From: DASQJL01 sp036380835
Lineage (GTDB): Bacteria > Eisenbacteria > RBG-16-71-46 > SZUA-252
Direction: 5' to 3'
DNA: 64,000 bases
Assembly: GCA_036380835.1 (NCBI GenBank)
Contig: DASVDZ010000082.1
Span: forward strand, 1-64,000
The translations under genes were made by a program, and so were the position numbers. Below, piece by piece: positions 41,146 to 49,019 of this stretch. Within the stretch, counting starts at the first letter, position 1. Each line of letters opens with the position of its first letter. Below the pieces are notes generated by a model that saw nothing but the letters and a program-made list of their open reading frames with translations, did not search any database and had not been told where the DNA came from.

Positions 41146-43770
41146 TCACCGGCCGCCCGCGTCTTCCATCGTGAGGGAGTCGAACTGCGGGAGCCCCCGG
41201 AGCGGGCGGAACTCGTCTTCGTCGCGGATGAGCTTCCGGGAATAGCCCGCGCCGATCGCTCTCCGGAGCGCGTCGATCGCCTCGTCCCGGCGCCCGCAGA
41301 GCGCGTAGATCTTCGCGACGGAATGGGCGTACTCGGCGTCGGCGGCGGGAAGGCGGGACAAGAGGGGCCGCAGCGTCTTCAGGGCCGCGTCGGAATCCTT
41401 CGTCTTCGCCAGATAGAGGGCGTGCTGCACGCCCAGGCCCTGGCTCTCCGGATCCTGGCGCAGCTGCTCCTCGACGAGGTGTAGCGCCGCCCGATACTGC
41501 TCGAGCGCCCTCCCCTCCATGCCGCGCCTCCGGTAGAGGTCGCCGAGGTTCTCCCACCAGACCTGGTTTCGCGGCTCGAGCTGGATCGCGAGCAGGTAGA
41601 ACTCCTCCGCTTTGTCGAGGCGCTCCGCGTAGAAGTACGCCGATCCGATGTTGGACGCGAGCGCTCCATCGGTCACCGGAACCGGCAGTCGCTCATAGAC
41701 GCGGATGGCGCCCTCGTAATTCCCCTCGAGAATCTCGAGCGCGGCCAGGTTCTCGTATCCTCGGTTCATCTCCGGCGCCAGCTCGATCACCCGGCGGAAC
41801 GCCGATTTCGCCCCATCGTAATCACCCTTCCGGGCGAGGAGGCCGCCGAGGTTGTTCCACGTGCGCCAGTACCCGGGGCGGAGCGCCACCGCCTTCCGGT
41901 AGCTCTCCTCCGCGCGGTCGAGGAAGCCGCCGCCCTCGTACGTCTTGGCGAGCTGCAGATAGCCTTCGTCCCAATTGGGATTCAGCCGCACGACCTCCGC
42001 GAGCTCGGCGACCGATTCGGAGATGCGGCTCGTTCCCCGGTAGATCTGCGCGCGGGCGACGCGGGCTTCGAGAAGGTTCGGGTCGAGGCCGACCGCCGTG
42101 TCCGCCGCCGCCTCCGCGCGGCGGAGGAGCCCCGGTTCCCGGTCCCGGATGTACATCCTCCAGAGCGCCCGGCTGAGGCCCGCGTAGGCCTGGGCGAACC
42201 TCGGGTCCAGCGTGATCGCCTTGTCGTAGAGGGCCGCGGCCATGTCGCCCCCCCGGGGATTCTCGGCGTCGTCGAGGTAGCGCCTCGCCCTCAGATAGCA
42301 GTCGTACGCCACCGCCGATCGCGTTCGCTTGGCGCCGAGTTGGTGGCCGTGGGAGGCCCGCGCCGAGAGGACGAGCGCCACCTGCTCCACGATCTCGCTT
42401 TCGAGATCGACGATCTCGTCCGTCGGTCGCTCGAACCTCCCGGACCAGACCGCGAACCCGGTCCGGCCGTCCACGAGCTGCACGTCGATCCGGATCGATT
42501 TCTCCTTGGTCCGAACCACTCCCTCGAGGACAGACGCCACGCCCAGTTCCCGCGCGATCTGCGCGGAGCCCTTCCCCTTCTCCGGCAGAGCCCAGGCGAC
42601 GGACTGGCTGATCACGTTGAGGTCCGTTCCCTGGGCCAGATCGCTGAGGATCCCGGCCGCCATTCCATCGCTCAAATAGGCCAGGCCCGGGTCCCCGGTG
42701 GCGTTGATGAACGGCAGTACCACGACCCCTTTCGCCGCGTACCGAGCCCCGCCTCCCACCGGCCAGCGAAGGAGGACCGCCGCGACGGCCACCAACACCG
42801 CGCCCGCCCCGAGCACGATCCAGGGCCAGCGTCTTCGGGCGGCCGGCGCTCGAGTGGGCGGGCCGCTCTGGGCGACCGCGTGCGCGAGGTGCTGCAGGTC
42901 GGTCAGGACCTCGTGCGCCGACTGGTAGCGATCCGCGCATCGCTTGGCGAGCAGCTTCTGCACGATGCGCTCGAGCTCGTTGGGGATGCCGCGCGCAAAG
43001 CGGGCGAGCGGCTCGGGCTGATCGTTGGCGAGCGAGTGGAGGATTTCGATGTGGGTCGAGCCGCTGAAGGGGAAGTGGCCGGTCACGAGCTCGTAGAGGA
43101 TCACGCCGAACGAGAAGAGGTCGCTCCGCGCGTCGACCGGCTCGCCGAGGGCCTGCTCCGGAGACATGTAGGGGAGCGTCCCCATGATCCTCCCCTCCGA
43201 GGTCGCGACGGCGGACGTCGTCTCGGAGTCGGACGTCACGGGCGCCTCTCGAAGCCTGGCGAGTCCGAAGTCGAGGATCTTGGCGCGGCCGTCTTCGGTG
43301 ACGAGGATGTTCCGGGCCGTGAGATCGCGGTGGAGCACGCCGCCCCGGTGGGCCGCCTCGAGACCGGAGGTGATCTGGAGCGCGAGGTCGAGGATCTGGG
43401 GGAGCTTGAGCCGCCTCCCGCGGGCATACGTGAAGAGGTCCGACCCGGGGACGTACTCGACAGCGAGATAGGGCGTCGATCTCGCCGGCGAATCCGGAGG
43501 CAGCTCGGGATTCAGGAGCGTCGGAGGGTCGAGCTCCGCCTCGCCGATCTCGAAACAGGTGGCGATGTTCGGGTGATTCAGAGAGGCCTCGGCTCGGGCC
43601 TCCCGCTGGAGACGGCCGCGATACTCGCGATCCGACGCCGTCGCCGCGGTCAGAACCTTGAGCGCCACGACTCGATCGAGCCGGGTGTCGCGTGCCTTGA
43701 AGACGACACCCATCCCACCCTGGCCGATCCGGTCGAGGATCTCGTAGTCGCCCAGCCGTCCGATGGACAT
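41146..43770 (-). CDS. Membrane Hanks-type kinase with tyrosine-kinase-like loop, TolB-like and TPR regions
   Basis: The 874-residue protein's kinase domain has IGQGGMGVVFKA, a conserved lysine in VVALKVL, and DFGLARLRE. The catalytic loop reads HRDLTARN (147-154, D149), with threonine-alanine-arginine in place of the Lys-Pro-x of serine/threonine kinases. This matches the HRDLAARN pattern of tyrosine kinases. The activation segment YMSPEQALGE is bacterial-Hanks-like. A single membrane helix (about 311-331; WPWIVLGAGAVLVAVAAVLL) separates it from an outside TolB-N-like module (VVVLPFINATGDP, YLSDGMAAGILSDL) and TPR repeats. It probably transmits outside information inward. It is divergent from the secreted metalloprotease across 371 bases. 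Confidence 0.92.
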   Translation of the reverse strand: MSIGRLGDYEILDRIGQGGMGVVFKARDTRLDRVVALKVLTAATASDREYRGRLQREARAEASLNHPNIATCFEIGEAELDPPTLLNPELPPDSPARSTPYLAVEYVPGSDLFTYARGRRLKLPQILDLALQITSGLEAAHRGGVLHRDLTARNILVTEDGRAKILDFGLARLREAPVTSDSETTSAVATSEGRIMGTLPYMSPEQALGEPVDARSDLFSFGVILYELVTGHFPFSGSTHIEILHSLANDQPEPLARFARGIPNELERIVQKLLAKRCADRYQSAHEVLTDLQHLAHAVAQSGPPTRAPAARRRWPWIVLGAGAVLVAVAAVLLRWPVGGGARYAAKGVVVLPFINATGDPGLAYLSDGMAAGILSDLAQGTDLNVISQSVAWALPEKGKGSAQIARELGVASVLEGVVRTKEKSIRIDVQLVDGRTGFAVWSGRFERPTDEIVDLESEIVEQVALVLSARASHGHQLGAKRTRSAVAYDCYLRARRYLDDAENPRGGDMAAALYDKAITLDPRFAQAYAGLSRALWRMYIRDREPGLLRRAEAAADTAVGLDPNLLEARVARAQIYRGTSRISESVAELAEVVRLNPNWDEGYLQLAKTYEGGGFLDRAEESYRKAVALRPGYWRTWNNLGGLLARKGDYDGAKSAFRRVIELAPEMNRGYENLAALEILEGNYEGAIRVYERLPVPVTDGALASNIGSAYFYAERLDKAEEFYLLAIQLEPRNQVWWENLGDLYRRRGMEGRALEQYRAALHLVEEQLRQDPESQGLGVQHALYLAKTKDSDAALKTLRPLLSRLPAADAEYAHSVAKIYALCGRRDEAIDALRRAIGAGYSRKLIRDEDEFRPLRGLPQFDSLTMEDAGGR

Positions 43771-44141
43771 GCGTCCGTCTCAGTGCTGGTGTGAGGGCCC
43801 GGTGGCGGCTGGCGAGGGGAGCGAGCAGGGGGCCGAGATTCATCAGCCGCCTGGCCGCGGCACCGGCAGGTCCACCCAAAGAGTATGCCCGATGCGCGCT
43901 TCGGGCCATTTCCAAACGCGTCCGGCTCGTCCGATCCGGTTGAACGCATCCGGAACACCTCCTCCCCACAACGTACCGATCAACACAGCATGCAATTTGC
44001 CAATGCTATGCCGTGCAATGACTTATGTGTGGGCATGTCTCCTGCTATTTCCTCCGATCGACCGGGGGCGCGATCGCGGGGGCGCGCGCACCCGTCACCG
44101 CCGCCACATGCGTCTTGACCGACACCCGGAGGGAGCGGGGG
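43771..44141. promoter_or_regulatory. 371-base divergent region between kinase and metalloprotease
   Basis: This region has no credible gene. It includes an AT-richer patch (about 43985-44030) with repeated TGCAAT and a TTGCCA at 43997-44002 that might be a -35 box for the plus-strand protease, but no good -10 box at normal spacing. It is flanked by the starts of two divergent genes and probably holds both promoters. The long open frame through it is not supported as coding. Confidence 0.4.
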
Positions 44142-47100
44142 ATGCCGCGGTATCGCCTGATCCGAGTTTGTTGCCTCGTCGTGTCTCTCGGGCTCCTTCG
44201 TCAATCCATCGTTTCCACCGCTTCGGCGCAAACGGCCGGCGGGACCGCCGCGCTGGCACTCGACCTCGCCCGCATGTCCCGCCAGGTGCCGCAACAAGTC
44301 CAGAACGGCGACGGAACGTCCAGCATCCGGCTCGACCTCGGCGGATCGCGGGTCGAGCTGGTTCTCACGCCCTACTCGATGCGGAGCCCGAATTGCGAGG
44401 CGATCGAGGAAGGCCCGGGAGGCGTCCACGCGAAGGTCGACCTTCCCCCGAGCCGCACGTACCGCGGAACGGTCCGCGGGGACGCGAAGGGCGTCGTCGC
44501 CGCCTCCATCGAAGGCGATGACGTGCGGGCGAGGATCCTCCTCGAAGACGGCAGCGACTGGTTCGTCCAGCCGCTCCCGGGAGGCGCCGCCGGGGAGCAC
44601 GCGGTCTACCGCGGCTCCGACGTGACCGAGGTGCCGGGCGCCTGCGCCTTGGACGGGGCGTCCGAGCGGATGGGAACGCCGCAGCGGGCGCCGGAGGCGC
44701 AGTCGAGCGGGTGCGTCGAGGCGGAGATCGCGATCGAAGCGGACTACGCCTACTACCAGTGGAACGGCAGCTCCTCGTCGCAGACCGTCGCCGACATCGA
44801 CGCCATCATGAACGCGGTCGAGCTCATCTACGCGCGCGACGCGAAGATCGGCTACAAGATCACGAACTACCTGATCCAGACCGCGTCCACCGGCAAGTAC
44901 CCCTCCACCGACCCGAGCACGAAGCTCGCGCAATTCCGCGATTGGTGGAACGCGAACGAAGCCTCGGTGCCGCGGGACGTGGCGCACCTGATGACGGGCA
45001 CCGACATGGACTACGGCTTGATCGGGATCGCGAACGTCGCCGTCATCTGCCAGACGCAGTACGCGTACGGGATCTCCCATTCGCCGGGCACCGTGTTCGC
45101 GAACCGGGTGGGCCTCACGGCGCACGAGCTGGGGCACAACTGGGCGGCCACCCACTGCGACGGGCAGCCCGACTGCTGGATCATGTGCTCCCACGTGAAC
45201 GGCTGCGCCTCCGACCCGACGCGCTTCAGCCCCGGATCGATCGCGGAGATCGAGACGTACCGCAACCTGAGCGGCGCGTGCCTCGCGCAGGGGAGCGGGA
45301 CGTCCACGCCGCTTCCCCCGACCGCGCGCGACGACCAGTCGGTGACCGTCCCGGGAGGGAACGCCACGATCAACGTCCTGGCGAACGACTTCGACCCCAA
45401 TTGCCAGACGATCTCCCTGGCCGCCTATCCTTCGTCCACGCCGAGCGGCGGGACCGTGCGGGCCTCCGGGGACGCGCTGACCTACACCCCGGCCCCGGGC
45501 TTCCTGGGGACCGACGCCTTCTCGTACACGGTCCAGGACGCGGGAGGGTCGCAGAGTACCGCGAACGTCACCGTCCAGGTCGAGGACTACAAGACCCCGG
45601 ACGCGGCGGCGGGCGCCGTGGCCGGACTCCAGGTGCGCTACTACTACGTGCCGGTCCTCGACGGCAGTCTCGGCTCCATGCCGACGCTCTCCAACCCGTA
45701 CCGGGTCGAGACGGTGCCGACCCTCTCCTTCCCCTCGACGGACGGCGAGGTCGGCGAGAGCGGGCTGACGGACAAGGTGGCCGCGCGTTGCACGGGAACG
45801 ATCGGCCTGCCCCAGAGCGGCACGTACACGTTCTACCTGACGGCCGACGACGGAGCGAAGCTCTACATCGACGGCACGCTCCGCGTCGACAACGACGGGA
45901 TCCACACCATGCAGGAGCGGTCGGCGAGCGTCTCGCTGGCCGGCGGGGCGCACAACATCCGGGTCGACTACTACGACGCGACCGGGCCGTCGGGCCTGCG
46001 CCTGGAGATCCAGAGCGGCTCACTCGCCCGAAGCGAGATCCCGGCCTCGATGTGGACGTCCCCCGGCGTGCAGATCGCCTACTACCAGCTCGACTCCTCG
46101 ATCCTGCCTCCCCTGGCGGCGCTCGTGCCGGAGAAGACGCAGCTCATCTCGACCATCAACTACCCGTTCTCGTGGGGGGCGTTCGCGGGGAGCGGCCGCA
46201 CGCAGGACGTGGGGGCCGTGTACGAGGGATTCCTCACGGTGCCGTCGGACAACGTCTACTTCTTCGATCTGACCTCCGAGGACGGCTCCAGGCTCACCAT
46301 CGGGGACCAGGTCGTCATCGACAACGACGGCGCGCACAACCGCGTGTCGAAGACCGGGGGGATCGCGCTCCGGGCCGGTCCGCACAAGTTCCGGATCGAC
46401 TACTTCCTCCGGGAGGGCGGCAACGCGCTCACGATCCAGGTCTCGAGCAGCGCCCTGGCGAAGCAGGTCGTCCCCTCCACGTGGTGGAGCCACGTGCCCA
46501 CCGTCCACGTCCCGACCGACGACGCGACGATCGCGGCCGCCGTCGCCGCCGCGGCGACGAACTCCATGGTGTGGGTCGCGGCGGGGACGTACACCGGCAC
46601 GGGGAACCGGAACCTCGATCTCGGCGGTAAGAACCTCGACCTCGTGGGAGGCGGCGGGCCCGCGCTGACCATCATCGACTGCCAGAACGCCGGACGGGCG
46701 TTTTCGTTCGTGAACCACGCGTCCTCGAGCGCGGTCGTCGAGGGGTTCACCATCTGCGGCGCGAGCGCTTCCTCCGGCTCCGGCGGCGCGATGTCGTTCG
46801 ACAACAGCACGCTCCACGTCCGGAACTGCTTCATCAAGGGGAACATGAATTCCGGTGACGGGGGCGCCCTGGGGTTCGTGCGGAATTCGAGCCCGACCAT
46901 CGAGGGCTGCGTGATCACGGGCAATCGCTCCGGCGGCGCCGGTGGCGCCATCCACGCGGAAGGCGGCTCGCGCCCGTCGTTCGTCGGCTGCACCGTGAGC
47001 GGCAACTACTCGGACACGGTCGGCGGCGGGGTGCACGCCGTCGGAGGCGGCGTCGTTTCGTTCGACCGGACCATCCTCTGGGGGAACGGCGCGATCACGG

Positions 47101-47672
47101 ACGGGAACGAGGCGTGGACCGGCGACGCGACGGCGTCGGTCCAGTTCACCTGCTCGGACGTCCGAAGCGCCGGCGTGGGGGGGTCGGGTCTCGAGACCTT
47201 CGACATCAACACGATCATCGCCGATCCCATCTTCTGCGCCCCCGCCTCCGGCCCGCAGGCCCCGACCATGGGGGGCGGGTACCGCGTCTTCAGCTCGTCG
47301 CCGGTCCTCGCCGGCCCCTGCGGCCCCCAGATCGGAGCGCGCGGGCCCGGGTGCAGCGGGACGATCTCCGCGGTGGAACGGGCGCCCGGCGTGCCGAGGA
47401 CGAGCCTGGAGCAGAACGCGCCCAATCCCTTCAATCCGGCGACCCGCATCACGTTCTCCATCCCGCGCGCCGCGCGGACGACGCTCCGTGTCTACGACAC
47501 GGCGGGCCGCCTCGTGGCGACCCTTCTGGATCGCGATCTTCCCGCGGGAGCGCACAGCGTGACGTGGAGTGGAGGGTCCGGCCGCGATCAACGGGTCGCT
47601 TCCGGCGTCTACTTCTACCAGCTGCGGAGCGGCGGCGAGGTCCTGACCCGGAGCATGGTCCTCTTGAAGTGA
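44142..47672 (+). CDS. Secreted reprolysin-like metalloprotease with PA14, beta-helix and FlgD-like domains
   Basis: This 1176-residue protein has a signal peptide (CCLVVSLGLLRQSIV, cut near SAQ). A metzincin-type catalytic domain has the zinc motif HELGHNWAATH (H328, E329, H332, H338), with alanine where most relatives have the third-helix glycine, and a likely Met-turn in WIMCSHVNG. Then follow a cadherin/Ig-like repeat (NVLANDFDPNCQ), two PA14-like modules (TFYLTADDGAKLYIDGTL; FFDLTSEDGSRLTIGDQV), a right-handed beta-helix (VVEGFTICG, SPTIEGCVITGN) and a C-terminal FlgD/T9SS-like domain (QNAPNPFNPATRITFSIP, YDTAGRLVATL, SGVYFYQL). It should be exported and surface-anchored or released, degrading protein or glycoprotein substrates. 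The start is set by GGAGGGA just upstream. Confidence 0.88.
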   Translation: MPRYRLIRVCCLVVSLGLLRQSIVSTASAQTAGGTAALALDLARMSRQVPQQVQNGDGTSSIRLDLGGSRVELVLTPYSMRSPNCEAIEEGPGGVHAKVDLPPSRTYRGTVRGDAKGVVAASIEGDDVRARILLEDGSDWFVQPLPGGAAGEHAVYRGSDVTEVPGACALDGASERMGTPQRAPEAQSSGCVEAEIAIEADYAYYQWNGSSSSQTVADIDAIMNAVELIYARDAKIGYKITNYLIQTASTGKYPSTDPSTKLAQFRDWWNANEASVPRDVAHLMTGTDMDYGLIGIANVAVICQTQYAYGISHSPGTVFANRVGLTAHELGHNWAATHCDGQPDCWIMCSHVNGCASDPTRFSPGSIAEIETYRNLSGACLAQGSGTSTPLPPTARDDQSVTVPGGNATINVLANDFDPNCQTISLAAYPSSTPSGGTVRASGDALTYTPAPGFLGTDAFSYTVQDAGGSQSTANVTVQVEDYKTPDAAAGAVAGLQVRYYYVPVLDGSLGSMPTLSNPYRVETVPTLSFPSTDGEVGESGLTDKVAARCTGTIGLPQSGTYTFYLTADDGAKLYIDGTLRVDNDGIHTMQERSASVSLAGGAHNIRVDYYDATGPSGLRLEIQSGSLARSEIPASMWTSPGVQIAYYQLDSSILPPLAALVPEKTQLISTINYPFSWGAFAGSGRTQDVGAVYEGFLTVPSDNVYFFDLTSEDGSRLTIGDQVVIDNDGAHNRVSKTGGIALRAGPHKFRIDYFLREGGNALTIQVSSSALAKQVVPSTWWSHVPTVHVPTDDATIAAAVAAAATNSMVWVAAGTYTGTGNRNLDLGGKNLDLVGGGGPALTIIDCQNAGRAFSFVNHASSSAVVEGFTICGASASSGSGGAMSFDNSTLHVRNCFIKGNMNSGDGGALGFVRNSSPTIEGCVITGNRSGGAGGAIHAEGGSRPSFVGCTVSGNYSDTVGGGVHAVGGGVVSFDRTILWGNGAITDGNEAWTGDATASVQFTCSDVRSAGVGGSGLETFDINTIIADPIFCAPASGPQAPTMGGGYRVFSSSPVLAGPCGPQIGARGPGCSGTISAVERAPGVPRTSLEQNAPNPFNPATRITFSIPRAARTTLRVYDTAGRLVATLLDRDLPAGAHSVTWSGGSGRDQRVASGVYFYQLRSGGEVLTRSMVLLK

Positions 47673-47705
47673 CCGGTGCGGGGGGCGCGCCCCGGGGCGA
47701 TTCGC

Positions 47706-48800
47706 TCAGCCGACGTGCGCCAGGAGTTCCTCGTTCGTGGGCCACCGCTCCAGCGCCTGGAGCAGGTCCAGGATGGCCTGCTTCGGCGGCGCGTCCATCA
47801 GCCGCCGGCGCAGGCGATTGATCGCGTCGATCTCGGTCTTGGAATAGAGCAACTCGTCCCGGCGGGTCCCCGTCTTGGCCAGGTTGATGGCCGGGAAGAC
47901 CCGCTGCTCCGCCAGCCCCCGGTCGAGCACGATCTCGCTGTTTCCCGTCCCCTTGAACTCCTCGAAGATCATGTCGTCCATGCGCGACCCGGTGTCGATC
48001 AAGGCCGTCGCCAGCACGGTGATCGAGCCCCCGTGCTCCACGTTCCGCGCCATGCCGAAGAACTTCCTCGGAATCTCGAGCGCCCGGGAATCCAGCCCGC
48101 CGCTCATCGTCCGCCCCGACTCGGCCCCGTAGGCGTTGAAGGCCCGGCCCATGCGCGTGATCGAGTCCACGAGCAGGACCACGTCGTGGCCGCACTCCAG
48201 CTCGCAGCGTGCCTGCGCCATGCACATGTTCGCGATGTGGACGTGCTCCTGCAGGGATTGGTCGCTGCTGCTGGCCAGCACCTCGGCCGGGACCCGGCGC
48301 CGAAAGTGTGTCACCTCCTCCGGCCGCTCGTCGATCAGCAGGACCACGACGCGCGTCTCGGGCGCGTCGGCATGGATCGCGATCGCGAGATCCTCGAGGA
48401 GTTGCGTCTTCCCCGCCTTGGGGGGCGAGACGATGAGCCCGCGCGTGCCGCGTCCGATCGGCGCCGTAAGGTCGACGATCCGCATGGACGCGTTGCCGCC
48501 CGCGCCCAGCCGGAAGCGGCGCTCCGGGTTCGTCGCCACCAGCTTGGGGAACGGCGTGCGCGCGCGAAAGACCTCGGGCTTGAGCGAGCAGATCGATTCC
48601 ACGTCCTCGAGGCGCGGGCCCTGCTTCGCCGGCTGGGCGGGTCCGGACACCTGGGCGCCCGGGACGAGTTGATAGCGGTGGATCAGCGCCTCGGAGACGA
48701 ACGGGTCCCCCGGGCCGGGCGCGAACGATCGCGCCGGGTCGCGGAGGAATCCGCCACCCCGTTGGTGCGCTTCCAGGACTCCGGAGACGGTCGTCGGCAT
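47706..48800 (-). CDS. rho: Compact transcription termination factor Rho
   Basis: This 364-residue protein lacks the N-terminal helical domain of ordinary Rho (about 420 residues) and starts at the cold-shock-like RNA-binding domain (VSGVLEAHQRGGGFLRDPA). Only one of the two RNA-contacting phenylalanines of the usual GFGFLR is kept. The linker to the ATPase is shortened. The hexameric ATPase is complete: Walker A PPKAGKTQ (K131), LLIDERPEEVTHF, Walker B DVVLLVDSITRMGRAFN, SGGLDSRALEIPRKFFG and FEEFKGTGNSEIVLDR, including the R-loop KGTGN. It should bind RNA and translocate. Whether it is the only Rho of this genome or a second copy cannot be seen. An upstream in-frame ATG would add a short tail with no Rho similarity. 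It is divergent from the giant kinase (219 bases). Confidence 0.9.
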   Translation of the reverse strand: MPTTVSGVLEAHQRGGGFLRDPARSFAPGPGDPFVSEALIHRYQLVPGAQVSGPAQPAKQGPRLEDVESICSLKPEVFRARTPFPKLVATNPERRFRLGAGGNASMRIVDLTAPIGRGTRGLIVSPPKAGKTQLLEDLAIAIHADAPETRVVVLLIDERPEEVTHFRRRVPAEVLASSSDQSLQEHVHIANMCMAQARCELECGHDVVLLVDSITRMGRAFNAYGAESGRTMSGGLDSRALEIPRKFFGMARNVEHGGSITVLATALIDTGSRMDDMIFEEFKGTGNSEIVLDRGLAEQRVFPAINLAKTGTRRDELLYSKTEIDAINRLRRRLMDAPPKQAILDLLQALERWPTNEELLAHVG

Positions 48801-49019
48801 GATTCTGGGTCCAGTGTGAGAGGGTGTTGTTCGATCGAACGCGGCGGGCTCGTCGAACGTCCTGCGGAAGGCGGAAACGGCGGGCCCCGTCGATCCAGCG
48901 GTCGGCGCCATCGCCCGTGAGGGATCGTAGTCGCGCTTCGGCGCCGAATCCACTACACTTTCTGCTCGATCGTTTCCGACCCTCGTTTCCAGCCAGGCGC
49001 ACCCGGGGACCGCATCGCG

